From NCBI GenBank assembly GCA_011799875.1, contig CM022299.1:32081996-32145995 (forward strand): a stretch of DNA of 64,000 bases. Direction: 5' to 3'. Of this stretch, positions 34,701-45,077 are shown piece by piece. A program made the position numbers and the translations under genes. The stretch comes from Thinopyrum elongatum (lineage: Eukaryota; Streptophyta; Magnoliopsida; Poales; Poaceae). Numbering within the stretch: the first letter of the stretch is position 1; each line of letters opens with the position of its first letter. A model generated the notes under the pieces. The model saw nothing but the letters and a program-made list of their open reading frames with translations. It did no database searches and was not told the DNA's origin.

Positions 34701-37076
34701 TTACTTGATGAGATGCAAGTCTGGAGCTTTTGAAATCATTCGAAAGGTTCTCAATATGAAGTAGAAATTATTGTAACAAGAAAATTATGTTTCTGCAATT
34801 AGATTGCTGAAAGGAATATTTGAGTTACAAGTTTAGCGAATGTCTGATGAGTTGTGAAAAGAGTTTCATAACTTGCACCTCCCGGAACACCATTGTGAGT
34901 GGAATGTCTGTGAAGATGTAATCAAACCATTTGTGACATGGTAAGACCAAAGATGACATAAATAAATTTGCCATTATCCCTTTTAAAGTGATGCTTTAGA
35001 GACTGCGGCTTTTACACTGAAAAGAGCTCCATCGGGTCTGTTGAAATGACGCCATGGTATGGTACGCCCAACCATGTTATATCTTTTCTTAACATTTGGA
35101 ATATGGGACTTGTGTAAAAGGTTACAAACCTATTCCAAATCAGACAAGTGCTACTTTGTAGGTTATCCCAAGTAATTGGGCATTCCCCCACCACTATACC
35201 GAGGCAAAGGATTTTGCCACAAAACGGTATGCTTTTAAAGAGAATAGTTCTTGCAAAAGGTGAGTGGGAGGACAGTGCAACTCGACGAGATAACCAGCGT
35301 CTTCATCATCAGATCAATGGAAAGGAACCTTGGAAGTGATTCCGGAGTTTCATACTGCGACTGATACATAAGTCTCTACAATAAAATGTATGGACTTCGG
35401 TCGAACTTGCAGCTGAACCACGTAGGCAAGACTCGTGCAAACCTCTCAGGTGCGCAAACGAGATATTGTTGTTAGACAACAGTATACCTACGATACACAA
35501 GGAAGCATTGATGGGCCCTGACTCCGGAATTGGCTAAATGCCAATACAATCCGAGATAGACTCTATATAAATGTTTCAAGATTAAAATCTTGATACACCT
35601 TTCGGAAGACTTAGAGTCTGACGAATATTTATGGAACTAAAAACTGATACGGATAAAAATGTTTTATCCATAAAGCTCGACTTGTTGCAATAACAAGTTC
35701 AAGGAGTTGACTACGATGAGGTTGTTTCACCATAGCGATGCTTAAAGTCAGTTCGGGTTGAACTAGCAATTAATACATATTTCAATAATGAGATATGAAA
35801 CATGGATGATGAAAGGATTTCCATCTGATGGAAATGAAACCAAGGACTTGCATGTGTTACAGTCCAAGGTATTTTGTCATTCCAGAGGATGCTAGTAAGT
35901 ATGCAAACTTTAGAGTTCCAGCGATGGACAGAAGAGAGCAAAATGGAGTTGCAATCTTCGTGTTTTGATGAAATGGTTAAAAGGGTTTTGACTTCATCAA
36001 TGGGTAACGAAGATGCTTGTGATTCAAGAAAGTAAGTGGGAGCATAATAATATTTCTAAAAATGTTTTGTGCTTGACACATTATTAATTGGAATTAAATT
36101 TCTTGACACGAATTAGGACTTCATTTGAAAAGGGTTTTTCGATGAAGTGCTTGGGCTAAATAGCTTTTATATTAGGCATGATGATCTATGGAGATAGATT
36201 TACCTAATGGGGCTGAGCAAAGATACATATTGACAAGATGCTAACAATTTTTAGCATTTAAAACGCCAAGGAGTGATTCTTGCCGAAGTCACATGGAAAG
36301 AGTTTTTTGCAAGACTCGGTGTCCCAAAAACACTGATGAGCAAAATACATGATGGAGATTCCACACACCTTCATGTTTGGATTAATCATGTATTCCATGG
36401 TATGTAAAAACAACCAGATATGTCCAATACTCCAAAGTTGTTGCGAGTATAGATACCAAAGTGATCAAAGTACTGATCATGGGACAACAGTGAAAAATGG
36501 CATTGAGTACTAGAGTAGTACTGATGACATGTTTTCTCGCAAGCAGAGATTATGAAGTGCTCATTGTAAGTAATTACATCGTAATTACATCGATACAGTC
36601 TTCATCAATGCTCCATGCGATTTTCGATTTAAATTAAGGGATTTGTGTTACACACAATATGGTGACATAGTTAGTTGGAAATTGTTCCAAACAGGTTACT
36701 GTGGCGAATTCTATAACAAAGGCTAAATATGTTGATGCTTTACAAGCGACAAAGAAGTTGTTGAATCATATATTTCATTCATGAACTTAGTATGGTTCCA
36801 AGATGGCTTTGGTCAATGGGACACTATTGCAGATAGTTGCTCCATAGCTCAGCCTGAGGAACCAGGTTTCGACCAATGATTCACACATATGCAAAGCCAA
36901 GTCCACACAAAATATGAATTTTGTGAAAGCGTGAAAACGCGAGGATATGCAAAGATACACACGGAGCTGAAGTCATCAGATCCGTTGGACATCAGGCTAT
37001 ACCACGAGCGAAGCATATTTACACCGGTGTGCCACATGTGTAAAGTGCATTAGCATTAACTAGATTATTGACTCTA
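31793..37076 (+). pseudogene. Element C decayed copia internal region
   Basis: The leader to about 33070 resembles those of A and G (GTTCTCCCAAGTG near 32742). A GAG-pre-integrase remnant, with FGHIGVTRMEKFHYDGF and later zinc-module positions, is near 34447-34500. Integrase remnants follow to about 35500. An RT piece reading KARLVA and QGVDYDE, then MLKSVRVELAINTYF, lies at about 35668-35800. RNase H-like and connection remnants extend to about 36800. Many small deletions and frame changes are scattered throughout, and the longest frame is under 120 codons. A protein-coding product is not credible. Confidence 0.8.
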
Positions 37077-37091
37077 GTGCAAGTGGGAGTC
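37077..37091 (+). other. Element C polypurine tract
   Basis: GTGCAAGTGGGAGTC stands directly before the 3' LTR start TGTAGG. Confidence 0.7.
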
Positions 37092-38503
37092 TGTAGGAGA
37101 TATGCCCTAGAGGTAATAATAAAAGTTATTGATTATCTCCCTGTTCATAATTAGGTTTATGTTCCATGCTATAACTGCTATGGTTCACGAGTCTGCAATA
37201 ACCATGAGGCTCGGAGGAAGACTCATATGCACGTGTGGGATAATAAACGGTAAAATGTATTCCTAGTCTGGCCTCTAAGACTAGCTCAAGTGTTGCATGA
37301 TGGTTCTGTTTTCCTGATCATGGGCATGTGTATGCCAGCAACTTTGAGGGCACAATGTTAGAAGAACATTTGTGTTGAATCGACCCGAATTGATGTTATG
37401 CTATGAGATACATTTGTCACAAGTTAATGGTTAATAACACAGAAATGGTTAACATTTGCATGATTCCTTAGACCATGAGAGTATCGAGTTTCTTCATGCT
37501 TGATTCATGAACTTTGGGGTTTGTTAAACATCATCCGTAACTGGATGGCTATTACGGCGGCTTCGGGTTCATGGGAAAGTATGTCAAGTAACTCGATAGC
37601 TCAATATTGGGATTTGCTCCTCTGATGATGGAGAGATATCTCTGGGCCCTCTCGGTGTTACGGTATCCATCATCGTCTGGCCAGACACTTTGTGCTTTGA
37701 TCACGGGGATGCCGGAACATGGTAACAAGAAAAAAGAACAATACCGGTAACGAGATAACTGGCATAGTGGACAAGTTGTCGATCCACGGGGATGCCAACA
37801 TGGCTCACCTCTGGTATTTGTAACATACCGCGAAGCAACATGAATAGCATACGGCAACTGGAGGTTCACTCGAATATTCATTCGTGTGGGTATAGGGGTC
37901 AATATGGGTGTCCACGGCTCTGATGTTGATCATTGATCGGAAGGGGTTCCGGGTCATGTCTATACTTCACTGAACCTATAGGGTCACATGCTTAAGGGTC
38001 ATCTATCTGCTGAATACTAGACAAGGAGTCTGAGAGAAAGTCACCGGAAAAGTTTCGGAGACAGCGGAAGAGTTCTGGAGAGAGAACACCAGAATAGTTT
38101 TGGTAAAACTGAAAAGTTGTTTCAGGGTATACCATTAAGTCAAATTGTTTTCGGCACATGTCTGGAAATTCTTGGAGGGTGCCAAAATCATTCTGGAAAC
38201 TTCTCGGTTTTTTCCGGAAGAAAAATCAGAAATTTTCCGGAGCTGCCAGAACCGCTTTGTTTGCTTTTCGCAGATGAAAATCACTAATCCGGAATTGTTT
38301 CAGAACACGTTGAAAATTATTTTAGTGGGTACTGGAAATGTTCTAAGCCCACATAAATATTTTCAGTTCGAACAGACGCTGAAAAATGTCATCGTGAATA
38401 GTGAAAGTGCTTTTTGGATATTTTTTGGAAAGCCACCTTTTAGGGCTTTTTCTAAAAGGCTTCTAGAAGGGCTTGGGGGCCAAGGAAGCCCCTCATGGGG
38501 GGC

Positions 38504-40023
38504 TGATGACCCACAAGTATATGGGATCAATTGTAGCCTTTTCGATAAGTAAGAGTGTCGAACCCAACAAGGAGCAGAAGGAAATGACAAGCGGTTTTCA
38601 GCAAGGTAATGTCTGCAAGTGCTGAAATTGTAAGTAACAGAGTTGTTTGATAGCAGGGTAATTTGTAATGAGCAAGTAGCAATAGTAGTAACAAAAGTGC
38701 AGCAAGGTAGCCCAATCCTTTTGAGGCAAAGGACAGGCCAAAACGGTCTCTTATGATAAGCAAAGTGTTCTTGAGGGTACACGGGAATTTCATCTAGTCA
38801 CTTTCATCATGTTGGTTTGATTCGTGTTCGCTACTTTGATAATTTGATATGTGGGTGGACCGGTGCTTAGGTGCTGTTCTTACTTGAATAAACCTCCTAC
38901 TTATGATTAACCCCCTCGCAAGCATCCGCAACTACGAGAAAAGTATTAAGAATAAATTCTAATCATAGCATTAAACTTTTGGATCCAATCGTTCCCTTAC
39001 GGAATAGCGCATAAACTAGGGTTTAAGCTTCTGTCACTCTCGCAACCCATCATCTAATAACTACTCCACAATGAATTCCCTTAGGCCCAAATATGGTGAA
39101 GTGTCATGTAGTCGACGTTCACATGACACCACTAAGGGAATCACAACACACATACTATCAAAATATCGAACACATATCAAGTTCACATGATTACTTGCAA
39201 CATGATTTCTCCCGTGACCTCAAGAACAAAAGTAACTACTCACAAATGATAATCATGCTCAAGATCAGAGGGGTATTAAATAGCATATTGGATCTGAACA
39301 TATAATCTTCCACCAAATAAACCATATAGTAATCAACTACAAGATGTAATCAACACTACTAGTCACCCACAAGCACCAATCTATAGTTCTGGTACAAAGA
39401 TTGAACACAAGAGATGAATTAGGGTTTGAGAGGAGATGGTGCTGTTGAAGATGTTGATAAAGATTGCCCTCCCCAAGATGGGAGAGTTGTTGGTGATGAT
39501 GATGACGATGATTTCCCCCTCCGGGAGGGAAGTTCCCCCAGCGGAATCGCTCCGCCAGAGGGCAAAAGTGCTCCTGCCCAAGTTCCGCCTCGAGACGGCG
39601 GCGCTCCGTCCCGAAAGTCCTCCCCTTATTTTTTTCTAGGTTAAAATGACTTATATACCAGAAGATGGGCACCGGAGGTGGGCCGAGGGGAGCACAACCC
39701 ACCAGGGCGCGCCTGGGCTCCCTGGCGCGCCCAGGTGGGTTGTGCCCACCTGGTGGGCCCCCTCTGGTACTTATTGGCTCCAATATTTCTCATTTATTCC
39801 ATAAAAATTCACCGTAAAGTTTCAGCTCATTTGGAGTTGTGTAGAATAGGTAGCCTGATGTAGCTTTTTCAGGTCCAGATTCCCAGCTGCCGGAATTCTC
39901 CCTCTTTGTGTGTACCTTGCATATTATGAGAGAAAAGGCATTAGAATTATTCCAAAAAGCATTATTATGCATAAAAACATCATAAATAACAGTAGGAAAA
40001 CATGATGCAAAATGGACGTATCA
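38504..40023 (-). mobile_element. Element D: solo LTR of an Athila-lineage gypsy (Sabrina/Fatima-like)
   Basis: The minus strand starts TGATACGTCCATTTTGCATC and ends ACTTGTGGGTCATCA. It is 1520 bp, inserted inside the C 3' LTR at a G6/C5 run. GGGC precedes and follows it, though the exact target duplication is blurred by the run. No internal sequence follows, so it is a solo LTR left by recombination between two LTRs. It has the family ends seen in element E (first ~130 bases at 41270-41401). Confidence 0.9.
39693..39744. repeat. 21-bp hairpin in solo LTR D
   Basis: CACAACCCACCAGGGCGCGCC is followed by a 10-base loop and an inverted copy with one mismatch. The stem contains GGCGCGCC. It lies in the untranslated part of the LTR. 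Confidence 0.85.
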
Positions 40024-40754
40024 GGGCCCCCCAAGGGGGTGGCCGGCCACATGTGTGGGGCTCCATGGAGATCCACTTCCCTCCCCATTATGCCCTTCAT
40101 GTGTGACATTTGCATGGGCATTTTGGGTTTTTGTGTGCCATCCCTACCCCTTGGTTTTCCTATAAATAGGAGGTGAGGGGGCTGCCCAAAACACACATCC
40201 CTTGCTCTCATACACATGCCTTGACTTGTCTGGATTCTCTCTCCCTCCCAGCGAAAAAGTTTCGTAGAGCCGAAAGGCTGTCTGGGTTCCGGCAGGAACT
40301 AGTTCTGGACGGCGAAGCCCTGCCAGATAGATGACACCGTATGTGTGCAACTCTGTAGAGAGATCGTAGTTTCGGTCTTAGTTTGAGGTTTCCTCCCGAA
40401 GGGCTGTCTGTGTGACCGTCCGTGTTTCGAAGGTCCTCCCAAAGGGCTGTCCGAGTGACCGTTCAAGTTTCGAAGGTCCTCCCAAAGGGCTGTCCGTGAC
40501 ACCGTCCGGGGGACTGTCTGACCGCCTCCCGGAGGGCTGTCTGAGGGACAGATGAGGGTATACATCCTCGCAATTGGGAGGTTGTATATCCTAGCTGCGG
40601 GGATCTGCACCGCCGATCATCATCGACTCTGCTTCCGCTGCGCTATGAGTCGGTAACGAAAAAGATCAAACCTTGTATGCAGTCTCCATAGTGGTCCTGG
40701 GCTGGTGCGTAGGTCAATTTTTTTTTGTTTTCTGCTGCGTTACCCTACATGGAG

Positions 40755-41146
40755 ATCTTGTATGGCTACACCTTCGCAAGGAACGCTTCCCCAATGAACG
40801 CAAGTCCAAGCTACGACCACGAGCCGACGGACCATTCAAGGTGCTCGAGCGCTACAACAACAATGCATACAAGATCGACTTACCACGCGACAAGTACTCC
40901 GTGAGCGACATCTTCAATGTCGAGGATCTCTCTCCCTACCATGGTGATGAAGCTTTCGATCCGAGATCGGATCTTTCCCTGGGGGGGGGGGGAGATGATG
41001 CGGAGCATCCCACGGTCATCCCCATGGACCTACCTACGTCTCCCATGACACCACCTGGACCAATGACAAGAGCTCGAGCAAAGGCTATCGAAGATAAGGT
41101 GAACTCGCTCCTATCCGAACTACCACTTTCTACATATGAGACATAG
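40755..41146 (+). pseudogene. Element F integrase C-terminus reading into the 3' LTR (third segment)
   Basis: The frame resumes as DLVWLHLRKERFPNERKSK, DGPFKVLERYNNNAYKIDLP and SVSDIFNVEDLSPYHGDEAF, a GPY/F-type integrase end. It crosses the (G)12 polypurine tract as four glycines. It then enters the LTR at 40996 as DDAEHPTVIPMDLPTSP and GPMTRARAKAIEDKVNSLL. A TAG at 41144-41146 (TGG in the 5' LTR copy) ends it; in the 5' LTR copy the frame runs on to 16806. I recall polyprotein ends encoded within the LTR from CRM-lineage elements. Confidence 0.85.
40981..40995 (+). other. Element F polypurine tract
   Basis: Twelve G followed by AGA stand directly before the 3' LTR start TGATGCGG. The tract is also coding (Gly run). 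Confidence 0.8.
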
Positions 41147-41272
41147 TTACTACCTCAAGCGGAGACCCTATGTGTGATCAGGTACTTGGAGGAAGACCAT
41201 GGATCAGCTACGCCCAATGGTCAAGACGGCGAGGACACCAAGTACAAGGAGCGAGAAGAGAAGCAGCCAGGA
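40996..41272 (+). repeat. Element F 3' LTR, truncated to 277 bp
   Basis: It matches 16227-16505 until CCAGGA, where the LTR fragment of element E begins. The junction shares GGA. Confidence 0.85.
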
Positions 41273-41401
41273 ATTCTCCCTCTTTGTGTGTACCTTGCAT
41301 ATTACGAGAGAAAAGGCATTATAATTACTCCAAAAAGCATTATTATGCATAAAAACATCATAAATAACAGTAGGAAAACATGATGCAAAATGGACGTATC
41401 A
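41270..41401 (-). repeat. Element E 3' LTR fragment
   Basis: The minus strand starts TGATACGTCCATTTTGCATC and matches 39895-40023 (element D) closely. It stops at GAATTCC, where F sequence begins, with GGA shared at the junction. Confidence 0.85.
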
Positions 41402-41417
41402 ACTCCCCCAAGCTTAG
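41402..41417 (-). other. Element E polypurine tract
   Basis: The minus strand reads AAGCTTGGGGGAGT immediately before the LTR start TGATACG. A near-identical block (CTAAGCTTGGGGGAGTTG) is repeated internally at about 42927-42944. Confidence 0.75.
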
Positions 41418-42926
41418 ACCTCGCTTGTCCTCAAGCGAAAACTGAAATTGAAAAACATGTCCACATGCTTAGAGAGAGGGGTGTCGATAAAAACAAAATA
41501 CGGACATAGAAGCATCATGTAATTTTATTATAACAACAACAAACTTTAACATAAAACTTTTATCATAGAACTTTTATCATAGACTTCTCATGAATAAGTA
41601 ACAATTCATCACACAATCGAAGTATAAAGCATAAACTCTATTAGAAACCAACAAACTATGTTCTCAGTCAACTTTGCAACTACAATTCATCATCTTTTCA
41701 GGAAGGGTCATGTATCAGAGCCTTTAGGCAAGTCCACATACTCAACCATCATATAGTCTTCTATGATTGCTAACACTCACCGCATACACATGAGCAAAAC
41801 ATTTCAACCGGACACATAGAAAGATAGGGGCTTATAGTTTTGCCTCCCAACGTATTCACCTCAAGGGTGATGTCAACAATAATAACTCATGCTGCCCATA
41901 TTCAACTAGACATATGTGCCTAGATCTTTCCTCACCACATGATGCTTGCCAAAGGAGAAAAATAAAAGGAAAAGAGAGAAGAACTTTGACTCTTGCATAA
42001 AAGTAAATACATAAAAATAAAAGATAGGCCCTTCGCAGAGGGAAGCAGAGGTTGCCATGCACCTATTTGTTTGTATGCTCAACCCCTTAGTTCAAAAGAA
42101 CGTCACGTTATATTGCCCCTTGTGATGGCAACCTTTATTATGCAGTCTGTCGCTTTTATTCTTCACCATCACAAGTTCGTACAATGCTCAATTTTCTATT
42201 ACACTAAATGATCTCACACTTTTAGAAGCAATTTTTATTGCCTTATTGCACCGATGACAACTTACTTGAAGGATCTTACTCAATCCATAGGTAGGTATGG
42301 TGGACTCTCGAAAATAAGATTTGGGTTTAAGGGTTTTTTGGATGCACAAGTAGTATCTCTACTTAGTGCGGAATTTTTGGCTAGCAAAGATGGGGGCAAG
42401 CACCACATGTTGAAGGATCTATGACAATATAACTTCTATGTGAATATGAACAAACATAATTCATTAAGTTGTCTTCCTTGTCCAACGTCCACAATTTTGG
42501 CATATAATATTTTGATGGGGGCTCACAATCACAAAAGATTTCCATGATAGTGTATTTATATGTGAATCTTCTCTTCCCTTATTAATTCTTTCATGAGTTG
42601 CATCATTGACTAATGCTATGTTTGTCAATCTCTAATAAAATTTTCTACTTATACTTTTCCTTATGTGGTGTTATCACCTACCATAGGATTAGCATATGAT
42701 TTTTTCATTTATTTCCTTTTTCTTTATTGAAACATGAAAATAAAGAAAGCAAAAACTGAAACTAAACTTTATTATATATCTCGCACACGATTACAAGGAT
42801 GGATTACTAAGCAAGCTCTCAAAAAGAAAGGATCGAACTAAACTTTTATTCATCTAAAGCAAAAACCATGGATCGAACTAAGAAAAGTAATGGCAAAAGA
42901 TAGTGGGGGTGATACGATACCGGGTC
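41418..42926 (-). other. Element E 3' untranslated region
   Basis: About 1.5 kb of AT-rich sequence without convincing reading frames, between the accessory frame and the LTR. A long 3' non-coding region is usual for Athila-lineage elements. Confidence 0.6.
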
Positions 42927-42944
42927 AACTCCCCCAAGCTTAGC
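42927..42944 (-). other. Second polypurine-tract-like motif in element E
   Basis: The minus strand reads CTAAGCTTGGGGGAGTTG, the same core as the LTR-adjacent tract. It stands downstream of the accessory frame. Confidence 0.55.
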
Positions 42945-42975
42945 GGAAGCCAAGGGGAGTGCCCATACCCGATAC

Positions 42976-43380
42976 TCAATTTTCTTTTGGTGATGAAGAA
43001 GGAGGTGGTGGTGATGAAGTAGTAGCGATCTTATCCTTCGAAATCAAGAGATTCTCCAATCTACAGATGACGCTCCGGAGGGCGATGATGTGCTCTTGCA
43101 ACAGAATATTTTCACGGGTGAGATATTTATTTTGCACATGAACCGTTTCTATGATCCGAAAGGCTTCGATCTCGGTGGGGGTGAGAAGATCATAGTAAGG
43201 CTTAAGGATATCTTCTTCTTCTTCTTCGGTAGGCCAGGCCTGCTCAACCACCGGCGCTTAATCTACGGTAGCCTCCTTGCCCTTGTCCTCCTTGACGGCT
43301 CCAACGGGCTCTTCCCTCTTCAGCTCGATCTTCATCAACTAAGCATCCTCTTCCACATTGTTGGAGGAAGAAGAAGACAT
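42976..43380 (-). pseudogene. Element E accessory frame after pol, broken
   Basis: A single minus-strand frame starts MSSSSSNNVEEDA at 43380. It has a TAG after 13 codons and a TAA about 25 codons later. It then runs open from 43251 as MVEQAWPTEEEEEDILKPYY, through LTPTEIEAFRIIETVHVQNK and a leucine-rich stretch (about 43090-43040) that could form a coiled coil. It ends SSPPPPSSSPKEN at 42976. At about 135 codons it is far shorter than the env-like frame of Arabidopsis Athila and has no signal peptide or membrane segment. I do not recognise its function. Confidence 0.5.
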
Positions 43381-43540
43381 GATGTCTGGCTTAACAGATC
43401 TGACAGAAAACAGCAAGGAAAAGAAAACAGGAGATTTCTCCACGATACGGAGGTCAATAGGTTTGGGGGGTATACAAAGATTTTTTTTATCTTGGGAAAC
43501 AAGCAAACGGAAGAAAAATGGAGTCCGGAAGGTACCCGAG

Positions 43541-43602
43541 GTGGGCACAACCCACCTGGGCGCGCCTGGCAAGCCAGGCACGCCCTGGTGTCATGTGCCC
43601 AC
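43541..43602. repeat. Imperfect 30-bp hairpin after element E pol
   Basis: GTGGGCACAACCCACCTGGG pairs with the inverted arm ending GTGCCCAC. There are about 5 mismatches and a two-base loop in the middle (CCTGGC-AA-GCCAGG). It is related to the GGCGCGCC hairpin of LTR D. Confidence 0.75.
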
Positions 43603-43727
43603 CAGGGGTGCCTTCCTGGTTGCTTCTTATTTTCCTAATTTTTTTAAATATTTCAAAACTGATAAAAAATATTTTTGCGGATTTTTCGGAGTCCATTTAC
43701 TTACCGTATCACGTACCTCCTCTTTTT

Positions 43728-45077
43728 TCATGATTCTGGAGTGTTCCGGAAGGACTCTTTTATATGTTCTTCCGGTGTGATAGTTTGGATAATATTACTT
43801 TCAACATTAATGGGTGTACCTGAGATATAATGTTTTATTCGTTGCCCATTAACAACCTTCGGGTTAGTACCTTCGGCATTATTTATTTTGATAGCTCCAG
43901 AATGATAAACCTCCTCGATAACATAGGGTCCTTCCCATTTGGAGAGGAGTTTTCCTGCAAAGAATCTAAAACGAGAGTTGTACAAAAGAACATATTCTCC
44001 AACTTTGAACTCACGCTTTTGGATTCTTTTATCATGCCATCTTTTAACTTTTTCTTTAAATAACTTGGCATTTTCATAAGCTTGGGTTCTCCATTCATCT
44101 AATGAGCTAATATCAAATAACCTCTTTTCACCGGCAAGTTTGAACTCATAGTTGAGTTCTTTAATTGCCCAATATGCTTTATGTTCTAACTCAAGAGGCA
44201 AATGACAAGCTTTTCCATAAACCATTTTATAAGGAGACATACCCATAGGATTTTTATATGCTGTTCTATAAGCCCAAAGTGCATCATCTAATTTCTTAGA
44301 CCAATTCTTTCGAGACCTATTGACAGTCCTTTGCAAGATTAATTTTATTTCTCTATTGCTAAGTTCAACTTGACCACTAGACTGAGGATGATAGGGTGAT
44401 GTAATTCTATGGTTAACATCATACTTGGCAAGCAGTTTACGGAAAGCACCATGAATAAAGTGTGAACCACCATCAGTCATTAAATATCTAGGGACTCTAA
44501 ACCTTAGGAAAATAACTTCCTTAAGAATTTTAATAGAGGTGTTGTGATCAGCACTACTGGTTGGAATAGCTTCTACCCACTTAGTAACATAATCAACAAC
44601 AACCAAAATATGAGTATACCCATTAGAGGAAGGAAAAGGTCCCATGAAATCAAATCCCCAAAAATCAAATGGTTCAACAGCAAGAGAATAATTCATAGGC
44701 ATTTCTTGACGCTTACCGATATTACCTATTCTTTGACATTCATCACAAGATAAGACGAACTTACGAGCATCCTTGAAGAGAGTAGGCCAATAAAAACCAG
44801 ATTGCAATACCTTATGAGCAGTTCTGTCTCCCGCATGATGTCCTCCATAAGCTTCGGAGTGACATTTCCGTAGGATTTGTCCCTGTTCATGCTCAGGTAC
44901 ACAACGTCTAATAATGCCATCTACTCCTTCTTTATAAAGATGTGGATCATCCCAAAAGTAATGTCTTAAATCATAGAAGAATTTTTTTCTTTTGTTGGTA
45001 TGTAAAGCTAGGTGGTAAATATTTAGCAACAATGTAATTAGCATAATCAGCATACCAAGGAGTGTTATTAGAAACAT
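43728..45077 (-). pseudogene. Element E integrase
   Basis: After a frameshift in an A-run near 44990 the frame is open for about 420 codons. The zinc finger H..H..C..C spans [20 protein letters not shown] to [10 protein letters not shown]. The DDE core shows [27 protein letters not shown] and [15 protein letters not shown] with the glutamate. [18 protein letters not shown] and [19 protein letters not shown] (GPY/F-like) end it. No chromodomain is present, as expected for Athila. This is the longest open stretch of E and could be intact apart from its fused N-terminus, but it depends on the upstream broken frame for translation. Confidence 0.9.

Larger units (their letters stand above)
29642..40749 (+). 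mobile_element. Element C: BARE-related copia with 2.1-kb LTRs, decayed interior, inserted in F
   Basis: The element has inverted termini TGTAGG and CCTACA and is flanked by TGGAG at 29637-29641 and 40750-40754. Its LTRs are 29642-31774 and 37092-40749, the latter containing solo LTR D. The interior (31775-37091) is clearly copia-derived but has no long open frame. By eye the first 400 bases of the LTRs differ at about 9 sites (roughly 2 percent). The contrast between similar LTRs and a ruined interior suggests a non-autonomous element. Confidence 0.92.
37092..40749 (+). repeat. Element C 3' LTR, split by solo LTR D
   Basis: 37092-38503 plus 40024-40749 give about 2138 bp, matching the 5' LTR. 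It ends CCCTACA followed by the target duplication TGGAG. Confidence 0.92.
16227..41272 (+). mobile_element. Element F: Ty3-gypsy chromovirus-like retrotransposon, split by B and C
   Basis: The 5' LTR is 16227-17259, the PBS is at 17263 and gag-pol begins at 18776. The coding order is gag, zinc knuckle, protease, RT, RNase H, integrase, which is gypsy order. The element is interrupted at 22598/28539 by copia B (target duplication ATCAA) and at 29641/40755 by copia C (TGGAG). Removing each insert plus one duplication restores the reading frame exactly. The 3' LTR (from 40996) is cut after 277 bases by element E. The RT motifs and integrase resemble the CRM lineage of chromoviruses. No chromodomain was recognised. 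Confidence 0.9.
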
